DNA of 64,000 nt. Origin: Jaminaea rosea (taxonomy: Eukaryota > Basidiomycota > Exobasidiomycetes > Microstromatales). The position numbers and the translations under genes were made by a program. How positions within the stretch are numbered: position 1 is the stretch's first letter; every line of letters begins with the position of its first letter. Under the pieces are notes generated by a model that saw nothing but the letters and a program-made list of their open reading frames with translations, was not told where the DNA came from and searched no databases. The stretch lies in contig NW_020289975.1 in the NCBI RefSeq assembly GCF_003144245.1, positions 248,001 to 312,000 of the forward strand. Direction: 5' to 3'. Shown piece by piece: positions 45,601 to 56,036 of the stretch.

Positions 45601-46258
45601 CTTGACGAACATGCTCACCTTCTGCGTCGCGGTGCGCAATGCTGGCTTGTCAGACCACGATCTACTCGCCCTGCTTTCTTCCTCCGTCGCCGGGTCCCTC
45701 TATGGAGGGTTGGGCCACTCGCTCTGCTACGAAGAGCGCGGCACCTACGACCTGGCCGCACGATACCTTTTTGAGACGACACATCCGCTCTGCGAACCTA
45801 CGACTCGTGGTGGCGAAGAGAGTCCGCCAAAGCTGGAGGTGATCCCGCCCAGCATCAACACAAAGGGCGCCGCTAGCAATCCTCATTTGCTTCCTTGGTC
45901 CTTGCGAGGAATCCTCGAGGATCGAGCGGTGAGGGCCACTTTTGGCGAGGCGATCGATGGGCTCATCGAGTCGTATGAGACGTGGACCCCTACGACTAGG
46001 ACGTTGAGGGATGTGCAGTATAGACTGGAGCCGATGAGGATGATTGCACGGAATGGGGGCAGTACGGCGAAGAGGGCGGCGACGCCCGTCAAGGATGGTG
46101 AGGAGGAGGATGCGAAGGGGGCCGAAGAGCGGGCAAGCGATGAGGACAAGAAAGGCAAAGAAGGGGCGGGCAAGAAGAAGGAGCAATCGCTGACAACTAC
46201 GACTGCGAAGGGCAAAGGCAAGGCGATGGCCAAGTCACCCTCATCCTCGAAACTGTGA
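42623..46258 (+). CDS. YMC020W-like alpha/beta hydrolase with long disordered N-terminus
   Basis: Single exon, 1211 residues. Residues 1-630 are Ser/Ala/Pro-rich and disordered, with four W-containing short repeats of the type RxxWxxW (TWYGWTVDD, TSWLSWRAP, SWVWRLFGN and GWSRWIPYWG). The folded part starts about residue 650 (PNLVLPTFEDTFYNAPRSLQ). The hydrolase core has VVIGIHGWFAQSWASRFMGE near 768, the nucleophile elbow ACHSQGCIVG near 860, and STDDQVVP near 957 as the likely acid, with a later His in IHGPTFPR. This matches the fungal uncharacterised YMC020W-like group. Substrate unknown. The C terminus is Lys/Glu-rich. The ATG at 42623 has a good start context. Confidence 0.8.
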   Translation: MSNRPGPSTSGLGANDRLDSHRRGSLDTRSLRAPSIMTARGHLSPSPSSSAVAASGSATSALSASPEQFNIGRSLPSGGAYDSQGGAAARLKRVASNASIAGSIRAAFTSATTRDMGEQAHTTETAAPPAAPAAASSSALQAAAGKGASKPPLEVGAANRMPTSTAPPTESVESAARAPLSSSVDSSSSTPETVENSSAGSKRQSPPNNHLRAEAASRSTAKRRTWYGWTVDDEPRVAEPIASESGTSTVEQSGQDVEMADAATQAANEATSTTPAQPSATGSDPVEPSTPAAGEETASTSAPGTLKANASARGPRTSWLSWRAPAPQPIESESNTKIASEDTEMIGQAIASSGEAEEGEDTIKAKKGVPAPEAAIPSAQTAQDEESTMPLANAPGAPPSWVWRLFGNQQSQVSGSATAPSAPAIDATQQQESARADDEMQVDATPATAMPAPDGPGWSRWIPYWGSTAPPPQAQDEGQPSPSTVPPLTPAEQVKADALARPESTIKSPSVEAKDAILNSATRDSWISYFSNRNAARPAPRVESGEPEVMQIDFGDDKSASTSEAKKSSAAPSKGAASTVKPAAVASLAAGPSSAKSSRPSTPRPDNGPKPDPAPPVDRPTTPLTSSKTKAGEAIKQTKKQKPGSARPPIPNLVLPTFEDTFYNAPRSLQPPAGVLKRTLSAVNTWLSGTPPDAARLRTAPKLGRDGRAVSSGLSPTHPSPHHDDLGLALSERAAVRLPRSWQTMNNRSKAATRGCQGMGRIVVIGIHGWFAQSWASRFMGEPTGTSVKFATEMRDAVLRHFASVQGGAMELNPEAITMIPLSVDGTVSVRVDRSFAALLSRREWVEALDQADAILFACHSQGCIVGTRILARLIEQGLVHPRRARISLLAMCGIHAGPFEHLRSTVAGSYLNYFENAAAKELFDFQRSNSDAYRHYEHALGLVLEAGVKVTLVASTDDQVVPLHSALFSSANHPSILRALYIHGPTFPRLDFLTNMLTFCVAVRNAGLSDHDLLALLSSSVAGSLYGGLGHSLCYEERGTYDLAARYLFETTHPLCEPTTRGGEESPPKLEVIPPSINTKGAASNPHLLPWSLRGILEDRAVRATFGEAIDGLIESYETWTPTTRTLRDVQYRLEPMRMIARNGGSTAKRAATPVKDGEEEDAKGAEERASDEDKKGKEGAGKKKEQSLTTTTAKGKGKAMAKSPSSSKL

Positions 46259-46393
46259 ATAGACCAAATGAGCGCCGTGTCTGTCTGTGTAAAATTAGAT
46301 TTCATCTGTAATGCCTCCTCTTCGATAACGATACAACGATATCATCAGACCTTGCTGCATTGCTTCGGCCTACGAGTCTTCGGCTGATCACTG

Positions 46394-47303
46394 TCATGAG
46401 CTCTTTGCCTTGTCGGCCTCCTCAACATCCCTCCTCGCCCTCCTCAGTACCTCCTCATCCTCTTCTTCCTTGGGCAACTGATCCCCACGCCAATCATTCC
46501 CATCCGTCCACTCTCTGACTGCCTTTCTAAACACGCCATAAGCCCTGTCCAGCTCATCATTGACCACGACGACATCGAACTCCTTGCCGCCATTACTCCT
46601 GGCGTACTGCAGTTCCCCTTCAGCCATCCCGAGTCGCCCGACAACGCTCTGCGGCGTCTCGGTGCCCCTACCTTTCAGCCTGTTGTACAGAGCCTCGAGG
46701 TTGGGTGGGCTGATGAAGATGTACAGAGGCTTCAGTCGCTCAGCATGGTCCCTCTTGAGAATCTTGACGCCCTGAGCATCAATGTCGAGGATGGCCCGCT
46801 GCCCGCGTTGAGAAGAGACGGCTTCGACGGCCGAGGCCGTGGTGCCGTAGAGGTTGCCGCCGAATTGGGCGTGCTCAAGGAATGCTCCTTGGGAGACGAG
46901 GGAAGTGAACTCTTCGCGTGTCACGTAGTGGTAGGAAACGCCTGGCGTCTCTCCAGGGCGAGGGGAACGGGTCGTGTCTGTAAGAGGGTGCGGAAAGTAG
47001 AAGGGGAAGGGGGAGATCAGCTGGAGGGACGAGAGAGAGAGAGATCATGCTATGGCACTCACGACTGACACTGAAGCCGTACTCTCCGGGACACTCTTCG
47101 AAGAGGCGCTTCAGCAATGTGCTCTTGCCTACGCCGGAGGGCCCGCACAGGACGACTGGGCGAGACTTGTCAACGACGGACGAAGACGATGCAGTGGGTG
47201 CAGAGGATGCCATTGCAGATGTGGTGAAGTGACGAGGTGCGAAGGGACGTGAGAAACTGAAGTTGGAGCGAAGAGTGGTTGCGATGCAATGACGCGATAG
47301 CAT
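46394..47303 (-). CDS. GUK1: guanylate kinase, with possible mitochondrial long form
   Basis: Phosphorylates GMP to GDP with ATP. Exons 47063-47303 and 46394-46977. P-loop GPSGVGKSTLLKRL, then HTTRSPRPGETPGVSYHYV across the intron (TTR-PR-GE is the GMP-binding signature), FLEHAQFGGNLYGTT, ILDIDAQGVKILK and ISPPNLEALYNRLKGRGTET. From the ATG at 47213 it is a 244-residue cytosolic enzyme, longer than yeast (187) because of a Glu/Lys/Arg-rich C-terminal extension. The upstream in-frame ATG at 47303 adds 30 residues (MLSRHCIATTLRSNFSFSRP followed by FAPRHFTTSA) that look like a mitochondrial presequence. Both starts are plausible. The first has a weak context and the second a better one, which would permit leaky scanning. 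Divergent with the mitochondrial seryl-tRNA synthetase gene. Confidence 0.9.
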
Positions 47304-47494
47304 CCAAAGAGTTGTTGTGTCGTCTGTTGATGGATAGGTGGCAGAGAGAAGGATACAATGTCGCGAGGTGCCAAAACAGATGCAGACGCGGGGAAAACGA
47401 AAAAAGTGGTGGACCGAGCGCACCAAAGCATCGTCTGCTCGTCCTTCCTTCCTTCACCAATTTCCAACGGGATCAGAGGCGATTCAGAGGGGCA
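47304..47494. promoter_or_regulatory. compact divergent promoter between guanylate kinase and SerRS genes
   Basis: Only 191 bases separate the two upstream ATGs, on opposite strands. Both proteins have mitochondrial presequence-like N termini, so shared control is plausible. No specific binding site identified. Confidence 0.45.
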
Positions 47495-50079
47495 ATGAGT
47501 GGCTCAACTCTGAGGGCCACTTCATCGCTCGTCAAGATTAGCTCCTACTCAACGTGCTTGTCAAGATCCATTCGCCCGCCATGCCGTCATCTGAGCTCAA
47601 CACCTCGCTGCTCCTCCTCGCCTCGACCAACTCTTCCCTCACAACTCTCCCGTCTTTCTCCACCAAAACCTCAGCCACACCTCTCACATATCCTGCTCAA
47701 CGACCCCTCTTCTTCTTCTTCAGCCCAAGCGATACTAAATGATGCAGCAGCACGTCGCTCCAATTTCGGTGCGGGCCATCTCGCCCAGATCACCGAGAAG
47801 CAACAAAGACGCAAGTCGGTCTCTCATCAGATGAACCATCTGGGAAACAAGGCAGCAGATGCGCAGAAGTCTGTTGCGGCTTTTCTGAAGCAGAACAAGA
47901 TGAAGAAGGGACCAAGAATCAAAGAGGACGAAGAGAGGCTTAGGGGCGAGGCAAAGGAGCTCAGCAATCAGATGACGGCCCTTAGGCAGGAGCATGATCA
48001 GTTGGGACAAGACATTACGGCTCTCCTTCTAGCAAGCCCAAATGTGAGCCACGAGTCGGCTCCTATTGGATCGGAGAGTCAGGCTAAGGTCGTAGCTGTG
48101 AACGAGGGCAGCTGCCACTTGCCCACTGCTCAGGCATCTGCATTTAGAGCGGCACAGACCGAGGCGAACAATACCCAACGCAGAGGGATTACCCTCGAGG
48201 CGTGGGATAAAGAAGTGGAAGCAGCGAGAGCAGCCGCTCCATCACAGTCCAAAGAGAGTGCTACGATACGGCGCACCCATTTAGGTCTCGCGACTCTCCT
48301 CTCCCCATCAGGCCAAATAGACACTCCAGCTGGTCGATTAGCTACAGGGCCCTCCTTCCCCTATCTCACCGACTCGGTCGCGCTCCTCGAGCAAGCTCTT
48401 CTCCGCTACTCGACAGATATTGCATTGGCCAAGGGGTATCGCCTTGTGTCCACTCCAGCAGTCGTGAGGACAGATGTAGCAGAGCGCTGCGGTTTTGACC
48501 CGAGAGGTGGGGAGGGAGGACAAACGTACTTTGTCTCGTCCTCTTCTTCCACCTCTTCTCCAGAGGAGAACGGCCACCCGGACCTCTGTCTTATTGGGAC
48601 GGCCGAGATAGCTTTAGCTGCCCTCGTCTCTGGACGAACCTTTCCACGCTCCTCGCTGCCTCTCAGACTTCTGGCCATCTCTCCCTCGTTCAGGGCAGAG
48701 GCCGGCGGACGTGGCCAAGAGACAAAAGGACTCTACAGGTTGCACCAGTTCATGAAGGCGGAGATGTTTGTGGTGGCTGCACCGCCCTCTGAAGAGTCCG
48801 GCGAAACGCATCCGGACCTTCTGGAGGAGCTTCGCGCGATTCAAGAGCAAGTCTTTTCCTCTCTGGGATTGACAACGCGCACCCTGCTGATGCCCACCGA
48901 GGAGCTCGGAGCATCGGCGCATCGCAAATACGACATTGAGGCCTGGATGCCTGGACGGGGCTCTGATCAAGACGGTGGAGGATGGGGCGAGGTGTCATCT
49001 GCGAGTGACTGCACAGACTATCAGGCGTCGAGGCTCGCCATCAATGTCGAAGGAGTTTCGACACCGGCCAAGGAGCAAAAGAAGCAAAAGCCGGCAACAA
49101 GCACACCTGCGCACACTCTCAATGCCACACTGCTGGCCGCACCAAGGGTGATCATCGCGCTGATGGAGCAGTACGGTGTCGATGAGGCTGGCGGAAGGCT
49201 GAGGTTGCCCGAGGTGTTGAAGGGCTATTGGCCGGGAGGGAGGGAAATGGCCGAGGAGCAGGTCGAGTGGGTGGGGGCGAAGGCGGAGAGAACAAGTGCT
49301 ACGCAGTCACCGCCATCCTCGTCCTTCAGAGCAGCAGAAGCCGGTCAACAGACGCGCACCTACTCGACGTCGGCGCGACCGACGCGACCGCCGTCGAAGG
49401 AGTCATCAACAGACTCCGTTCCACAAACAGGGTCGTCGTCACCCTCATCGGCTCCTTCACAAGGAAAGCAAACTCTCATGCACAAGCTTCGCTCGGAACT
49501 TCTCGTCCTTTCACAAAGAACAGGGACCGACCCTGCCTCTCTAACAGCGTCCTTCCTCTTCCTTCACGAGCTCACGGCCATTGTGCCCCTCGTAGCCCTC
49601 TTCTACCTGCTTGGCCTACTCGGTGCTGGAGAAGCGGTTTGTCAGTGGTTCTTGAGCGCTGCGCATGAGGGGCAAGAGAAGGATGAGGTGGCAGCGTGGA
49701 GGCGTAAGGTCGGGGAATGGTTGAACGAGGGGATCAAGAGGACTGAACGATATGCGAGGAGGAAAGGATGGTGGGGCCTTGAGAAGGAGGCTGGAGAAGG
49801 TCAGGAGGAGACGCAGCAGCAACAGGCCGCCCTCATCACTGGGGGAGGGGCATTCGCGAACGCTGTGGCCGCTTATGTTCTGACCAAAGTGAGTAGCAGC
49901 GGCCCCACATCGACCATGAGAGGAATGCTGACGATCTCCCCTTCTTTGTTGCGTACGCACAGGCGCTCGTCGCTCCCCGTCTCCTTCTCTCCTTCTACCT
50001 GGCCCCAGCCTTCGCTCGTAGAATCTTCGAGCCTGCCAAGCGGTTCGTCAAAGCGTGGACGAGACGAAGGACCAAGTGA
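47495..50079 (+). CDS. mitochondrial seryl-tRNA synthetase fused to a membrane domain
   Basis: Charges tRNA-Ser with serine in mitochondria. Exons 47495-49888 and 49963-50079 give 836 residues. A presequence rich in Ser/Arg (MSGSTLRATSSLVKISSYST) is followed by an N-terminal helical arm. Class II motifs follow: PSFRAEAGGRGQETKGLYR (motif 2), SSASDCTDYQASRL and LNATLLAAPRVIIALMEQYG (motif 3), then LPEVLKGYWPGG, where SerRS normally ends, at about residue 585. The frame continues without a stop into Ser/Thr/Pro-rich sequence with a second presequence-like patch (QTRTYSTSARPTRP). It then enters a hydrophobic domain with SFLFLHELTAIVPLVALFYL and, after the intron, ALVAPRLLLSFYLAPAFARR. The latter resembles the fungal mitochondrial YPL041C/MRX11-type membrane family (from memory, moderate). 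Start is the ATG of the presequence. Confidence 0.85.
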
Positions 50080-51362
50080 GATGGCGTCTCATCGTTACCA
50101 CAAGTCTTCCTCATAGATGCCACGAGCAATGCCATACCACTCTTCTCGACGAGAACCGGATGATCTAGGGATGAAGGATCCCTCGCCTGTCCAGTCTGCG
50201 CTCAGTCATCGAGGGCTTCCCGTCCATCTATTCTATTTGCGCGCACTCGCCTACAAACCCCATGAAGACCGAAGGTCCGGATCTGCACTACACTTCTTCT
50301 CTTGCAGCCGAGCCCTTCGGAGTCGATCTGAATGAGGAATCAAGATGGAAAATCGAATAGAAAGGGCAACGATGTACGGTACGGTAGAGATGCCGAGGCA
50401 GGAGCAGGAGCTCGTGAAGGGACAAGCCGGAAGCGGGTGGGGATATGAGAGCTGAACGACGGCCAAAACAGATGGAAGACGTGCGTGCCGCCGGCTGTGT
50501 CGTTTGCTTGCGCTTTTTCCAAGTGGCGTGCACGTCAGTCAATTCTGCACGCGCCTGAGAGATGAGCAGGTGGGGGAAGGGGGACGTGGGCGCGGGACTC
50601 CGTCGAATGGTAGCAAGAAGGGAGGGGAGGGAGCTACGGGACTACGATGTCGGAGCCTTAACAAACACCCCTGCCTCCCTCGTGCTTCCCCGTCGAAGCA
50701 TCCTCAGGGGTTGAGGAGGAAGCGCGTTGCGCCGCTGTCCTCTCCTCGGACGTGTCTCTCACAAGAGAATCTTTCGTCGTCCGAATGGTGTAAACGTGCT
50801 TGTAAGGGGGTCCAAGCGTATCATGTTCCCCGAGTGGTTGGACTGATGATAGCCAAGAGGATCTCCTCCCCACCCTACATTTGCTACTCTCCCACCCTCT
50901 TCCTGGCTCTTTGCCACTGATCCTCAGATCGTTACTGCTTTTTTTGCGAGTCTTCCCAACTTGCATCTGCCAAATCGCTTGCTCCTCTTGCTCTGTGCCC
51001 CCCTCCGGCGGCCCTGATTTGCTTGACGCCCTCAGTGTGTGTGTGGGTCTCAATTTTGCCGTCCGCCGCCGCCGTCGCTCGCTCACCTTTGGTTGCTCTG
51101 ATTTGGATTGGTTGGCCAGTCGCCACGCGCCCTGCATCCGCACTTCGGACCGCACACACACACGCCCGCACGAAAGGCAAGGCAACGCACCAACGAGTAG
51201 GACGTTTGATCGCCTCGCGCCCGCATCGCATCGCAAGCTCGTCGTCCAAGTCGCCGCCGCCGCCGCCGCCGCCGACGTCGCCCTCCCGCCTCGTCGACTC
51301 GAATTGCATCGACCTTTCTTCTCTTCTCAATCAAATTCCCCCCCACAACATCTTCATTCACC
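50080..51362. other. intergenic, upstream of transporter
   Basis: About 1.3 kb. The last 450 bases are pyrimidine-rich with a GT run near 51043 and a GCC repeat, as in a 5' UTR or promoter. Open frames here lack motifs. Confidence 0.4.
51253..51273. repeat. GCC trinucleotide repeat, 7 units
   Basis: Seven GCC units about 90 bases upstream of the transporter ATG, probably in its 5' UTR. Confidence 0.75.
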
Positions 51363-52612
51363 ATGTCACAACATACGTCCCTCCCGATGCAGTCGCTAGG
51401 CATCGACGAGAAACACGACCCCATCAATGGCCATTCGCGTCCTTCTGTCGGTACGCCCGGCCTGAGTGGCATGGGAGCCACAACTTCGGGCCCTTCTGCT
51501 CATTCTAATGGCATTTTGCCTGGGGCAGGGGGAAAGGGTCAGGATAACAAGAAGAAGATGCATCCCGCTGTCATCATTGTGCTGTGGATCGCCCTGTCCA
51601 GCAGCGTCATTGTGTACAACAAGTGGGTAGCAGTGCGAGACGACGAAGCCTCCACTGGATCCTCAACAGTCACTGACCTCGCTCTTTCCCCTCTCTCCCT
51701 CGCTCGCCATTGTAGGTACGTTCTCGACACAAAGACTGGTCTTGGCTTCCCCTACCCTGTCTTCCTCACTACCTTCCACATGGCCCTCAACACCGTCGGC
51801 ACGCGCCTCCTGGCGCGCTACACCCGCCTCATGGACGGCCTTCGCGACGTAGAGATGACCTCGGAGCGATGGTACCGCAACATCCTGCCCATCGGTGCTC
51901 TCTTCTCCGGCTCTCTCGTCCTGAGCAACATGGCATACTTGACACTCAGCGTCTCCTTCATCCAGATGCTCAAGGCTTTCACACCTGTTGCCGTCCTCCT
52001 CATTTCGTTTGCATTTGGTCTCAAGCAGATGAGTGGGATGCTCACCGCCATCGTGTGCGCCATTTCCTTTGGTGTGGCGACGGCGTCGTACGGAGAGGTC
52101 GAGTTCGCTATGGATGGTGAGCAGACGCGATGACAGCCCCTCATGACCTCTCAGCTGACCTCAAATCTTCCTTGCCCACACCAGGCTTCATCTGCCAAAT
52201 CCTGGCCATTGGATTCGAGTCGTCGCGCCTTGTCATGATTCAAGTTCTCCTCCAAGGCCTCAAGATGGACCCTCTCGTCTCCCTCTACTACTTCGCCCCC
52301 GTCTGCGCAGCCATCAATGCCTGCCTCATCCCCTTCACCGAAGGATTCGCCCCCTTCCTCGACCTGGGCAAGCTGGGACCCTTCGTCCTCCTTTCCAATG
52401 GAAGCGTCGCCTTCGGCCTCAACGTCGCTGCCGTCTTCCTCATCGGTGCGGCGAGCAGTCTGGTGCTCACGTTGGCGGGTGTCATCAAGGACATCATGCT
52501 CATCATGGCTAGCATGATCTTCTTCGGCTCTAGCATCACGCCCATTCAGTACTTTGGATACGCTATTGCGCTCGGTGGACTCGTCGCCTTCAAGCTGGCG
52601 CCCTCAAAGTAA
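51363..52612 (+). CDS. DUF250/TPT-family nucleotide-sugar or triose-phosphate transporter
   Basis: Multi-pass drug/metabolite-superfamily transporter of the secretory pathway or organelles. Exons 51363-51622, 51716-52116 and 52185-52612 give 362 residues. The hydrophilic head (about 70 residues) is followed by ten hydrophobic segments. Family motifs: VIIVLWIALSSSVIVYNKYV (first helix ending in the conserved YNK), FPYPVFLTTFHM, NMAYLTLSVSFIQMLKAFTP and LLQGLKMDPLVSLYYFAPVC, then ASSLVLTLAGVIKDIMLI and FFGSSITPIQYFGYAIALGG. The K-x-F-TP and V-KD motifs are typical of this family and of plant KT/KD-type members. Substrate cannot be told from sequence. The ATG has a CACC context. Confidence 0.88.
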
Positions 52613-53240
52613 GCGGCGGCAGCGCTCGCAACGTCGGCTCTTTGAGACGCAGCGACAGGCTCGAGGACCTGTCGCGCTCCCTCCAACGTAGCAACCTCTG
52701 CAGCCCTTCCCCTTCCAACTCGCTGGGCTGGTCTCCATCACCTCAGCTACCCAGCTATGTAAATAGCGAGCCAAGCCCTCCTTTTCCCCCCTCTGCTCGA
52801 CATGCTAGGTACTGCAACACCTCCTCTCCCGCTACGCCCTCTCATTTACTCTTTTACCCTCGCTTCCCCCTCTCTTCCTTTGCCACCCTCGTTCTCCTTT
52901 ACCAAGATTGGCCAAAATGACAAGCTCTAGACACGCACATGCCGCTGTGCTGAACGATGACGCATTCGATCTTTTTGACTTGGACGCGGATCAAGATGAT
53001 AGACTACATGAGCTCGCCTCCCCTCGTCTCGTCTCGCAGAGGTGGCGTTGGTGGTGAACAGATGAGGGATCGAGTTGGTGATGATCAAATCACAGCAAAG
53101 TACTTCCTCCCCCTGCTCCTCCGTCGAGCCTGCTGCCCCGTTGATTCCCTCCACTGCCCTCTCCTCCCTAGCTCATCCCTCCCTTCGCCTCTTTGATCTC
53201 TATCATTCCCACCTGCCTCTTCCCGACGTCCTTTGCAGAC
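52613..53240. other. convergent intergenic region
   Basis: Between two genes that converge; holds both 3' UTRs. No gene seen. Confidence 0.45.
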
Positions 53241-54789
53241 CTACGCAGCAATGCGGTCATACGACCAGATCCTGGCATTGAAGTCACCGCTCCCACTCGC
53301 CAACAGACCACCCGCAGGGCTGAGCGAGATGGCAATGACCGAATTCTTGTGACCCATCAAGATCAGCTGCGTCTGACCAGTCCTCGGATCCCAGAATTGG
53401 ATCCTCGTGTCCTTGGACCCGCTAGCAATCCATTGTGAGTCCGGCGAGCAAGACACCGAAAGGACATAGTCCTTGTGACCCGAGGACGTAGTGTAGCAGA
53501 CGGCTTTGCCTGCTCGCTCCTCCTCGGGCAAGTTCTGGTCAAGCGCACGGTGTGTGGCAGAGAGGTCCCACATCTTCAAAGTGCGGTCCAGTGAGCCGGA
53601 GACGAGGTTGCGGCCGTCGGGCGTGAAGCTGACCGAGTAGATGGAGTCGCGGTGTGACTTGAGGCGCTCCAGCTGCTGGCCGGTCTTGGTGTCCCATACG
53701 CGGACGAGGGCGTCGAGCGCGCCAGCAGCGACGAGGCGGTTGTCCGAGGAGATGGAGACGGAAGTGACGCCAGCCTCTGAGGGGCCCTGCTCGAGGCCAG
53801 GAGAGGTGTAGAGCGTGTGAAGCAGGGAGCCAGAGTCCACGTCCCAGATGCGGACCGTCTTGTCTCCCGAGCCAGAGGCGATGATACGGCCGTCGCGTGA
53901 CCAGTCCAAACTGTAGATCTCCTGCTTGTGGCCAGAGAAGACCGTCTTGACGCGCTTCTTGGCAATGTCCCAAACCCTGACCCTGCGGTCCTCTGCGCCA
54001 GTTGCGAGGTACTTTCCGTCGGGAGAGAAACAGACGGAGCGAATGTAGAGGTCTCCCTTGTTTGCTGCGGCTTGGTCGATCAGGATGCAGACCTTTGCGC
54101 CCGTCTTCGTGTCATAGATCTGAGCTGAGCGGTTGCACCCAGTAGCCAGGTATTTGCCGTCGGGCGAGAAGCGGACGCAGCAGACCACTGACTCGTGCAT
54201 GAGAGTGTGGACCAGGTTGACGTCGAGGGTGCGCTTGACTTTGGGGTTGAAGATGGCGAGCCTGTGGGCGTCAAAGCGGGGAGGTGGCATTAGTATGGCG
54301 TCGATGTGAATCGTGCTGCTACGAGGCGCGCTCACCAATCACTGCCCTCCTTCTTGAGGTCCTTTGGCACCTCATCAGGGTCCAAGTCGCTCCAGCTAGC
54401 CAACGCATTGTTACCCGCAGCACCGCCAGCTCCCGACCCGCCAGCGCCAGGTCCGGGCGATGACTCATGAGCTCCAGGTGCACGACGAGGAGGAGCAGCC
54501 GACTCGCGCTCCCCTTTGACAGGCGCAGATGGCTCCCTGCCGGGACTTGGCGGTCCTCCTTGGCCGCCGTAACCCGGATGAGGGGGAGGACCCTGCGACC
54601 CAGGAGGACCGTCGACGCGCATACGCTTCTCTGCCGATCCTTGACCCCCGCCATTTCTATCACGATCATAGCCGCCATTCTGGTAGCCGTCCGACCCAGG
54701 TGGAGCTCCAAAGGGGGCTGGAGGACCGGATGGCCCGCCCTTGGGACCACCAGGACCGCTAGCGGATGCGGCGGCGATGGATGGAGGGG

Positions 54790-54820
<31 letters not shown>

Positions 54821-55263
54821 TTGCTGCTGCTGCTGAAGGCGGGGAGAGTGAGGTCCTCCAGCATCCGGATTCCCACCTCCACGCTCGATGATGGCTCGCA
54901 GACGCTTCATCTCCTCGTCGTACTGCTGAGCCATATTGGAATGCCTCGACTCGAGGTCCATGATGTGTTGCTGCATCATCTGGACTTCGCTCACTTGCTG
55001 CGCGACTGCGAGAGGAGAGAAGAGGGGCCATCAGCGTCTGCGCCAGTGCAATCACAGCTTGTTGCGGGTCCACACTCACTTCTGTGCTCAAACTCGTCCC
55101 TCTGGCCTTTGAGCTGATTGGCATCGCTCGCAACAACGTCGAATTCATGCTTGACAAAGTCGAGGAGATCGTTGAGTCTGGCAGTAGATGTCGCCTGAGG
55201 AGCAGGCGCGACGGGCGCCGCTGCAGGAACGAGGGTGCGATGCTGATAGATGTTCGACGACAT
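53241..55263 (-). CDS. TUP1: transcriptional co-repressor Tup1 (WD40)
   Basis: Global repressor that works with Ssn6/Cyc8 in the nucleus. Exons 55080-55263, 54336-55005 and 53241-54261 give 624 residues. The N terminus (ARLNDLLDFVKHEFDVVASD up to the IAQQVSEVQMMQQHIMDLES helix) is the tetramerisation region that binds Ssn6. A Gln/Pro/Gly-rich linker includes a 15-Gln run. The linker end (DLDPDEVPKDLKKEGSDW) precedes seven WD40 repeats, for example CVRFSPDGKYLATGC, VCFSPDGKYLATGAEDRRVR and LDWSRDGRIIASGSGDKTVR. IYSVSFTPDGRNLVSGSLDR follows, and the last repeat ends ARIWSYDRIAA. The first WD40 strand LAIFNPKVKRTLDV is assembled by the second intron. Start is the first ATG at the conserved N terminus. 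Confidence 0.95.
54791..54835 (-). repeat. CAG/CAA tract encoding 15 Gln in Tup1
   Basis: Fifteen consecutive Gln codons (mixed CAG and CAA). Tup1 linkers often carry Gln runs; the mixed codons limit slippage. Confidence 0.85.
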
Positions 55264-56036
55264 GGCGCGACCCAATCAATGAGAGTGTCGAGAATGAGGA
55301 GGATGAACAGGGGCGGATCGATCCTTTCGGCGCACGGATGTTTGATATCGGCCTCTTCGTACGAGGTCAAAGCGCGGACCAAAGCCAGACCGAGGTTGAG
55401 GGCGAAGAAGACGAGGCGAGTGGTTGTTTTGCTGCTAACGTCGTCGACGAAGAGCGAAAGAGCAAGGAGCAGATACGGCTACGAAACCGTGCCGTGTCGT
55501 GTCTGATGGGCAGTCGCGTCTCCTGGTAACAGTGGTAGTCGTCGTACGATGCAGTCGGGAACGAGGAAACTCGATGAGATGCAGAGCAGAGAGTCGCGAA
55601 TGCGATGCGACGATCCAATCCACGACCTGCCTTGCCCGTCGAGTGTCTGTCTGCTTGCTCGCCGTCCCCCGCTCGCGCCCCTTGATCTCTCTCTGTCTTT
55701 GCGTCTACGTCTGCGTCGACCCGCCAGCCCGCCGCCGCCGCTTGCGCCCGCATCCCACTCTCGCCCGCCTTGCTTGTCTCGCCTCGTTTGAGCTCGACTC
55801 CGAGTCCAGGGATGTGCAAGCGAGAGCGGAGCAGCGGCCGAACGCCGAGACAGGCTATCGCTGAGTCCGGGCAAAGAGATGAACCACGTGTGACAGATGA
55901 GGCTGGATGAACTTCACGCGAAATGGCGCTAGCATACGACATCAACGGCAAGGCCATCACTTGCCGTGGCCTCGGATTCTACTCGAGGAGCTGGGCAGTG
56001 CTGAATGATTGGTATTGCTCTAACGATGCTCGGCGA
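55264..56036. other. intergenic, Tup1 promoter side
   Basis: About 770 bases between the TUP1 start and the DBR1 3' end. It includes the TUP1 promoter. No extra gene supported. Confidence 0.45.
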
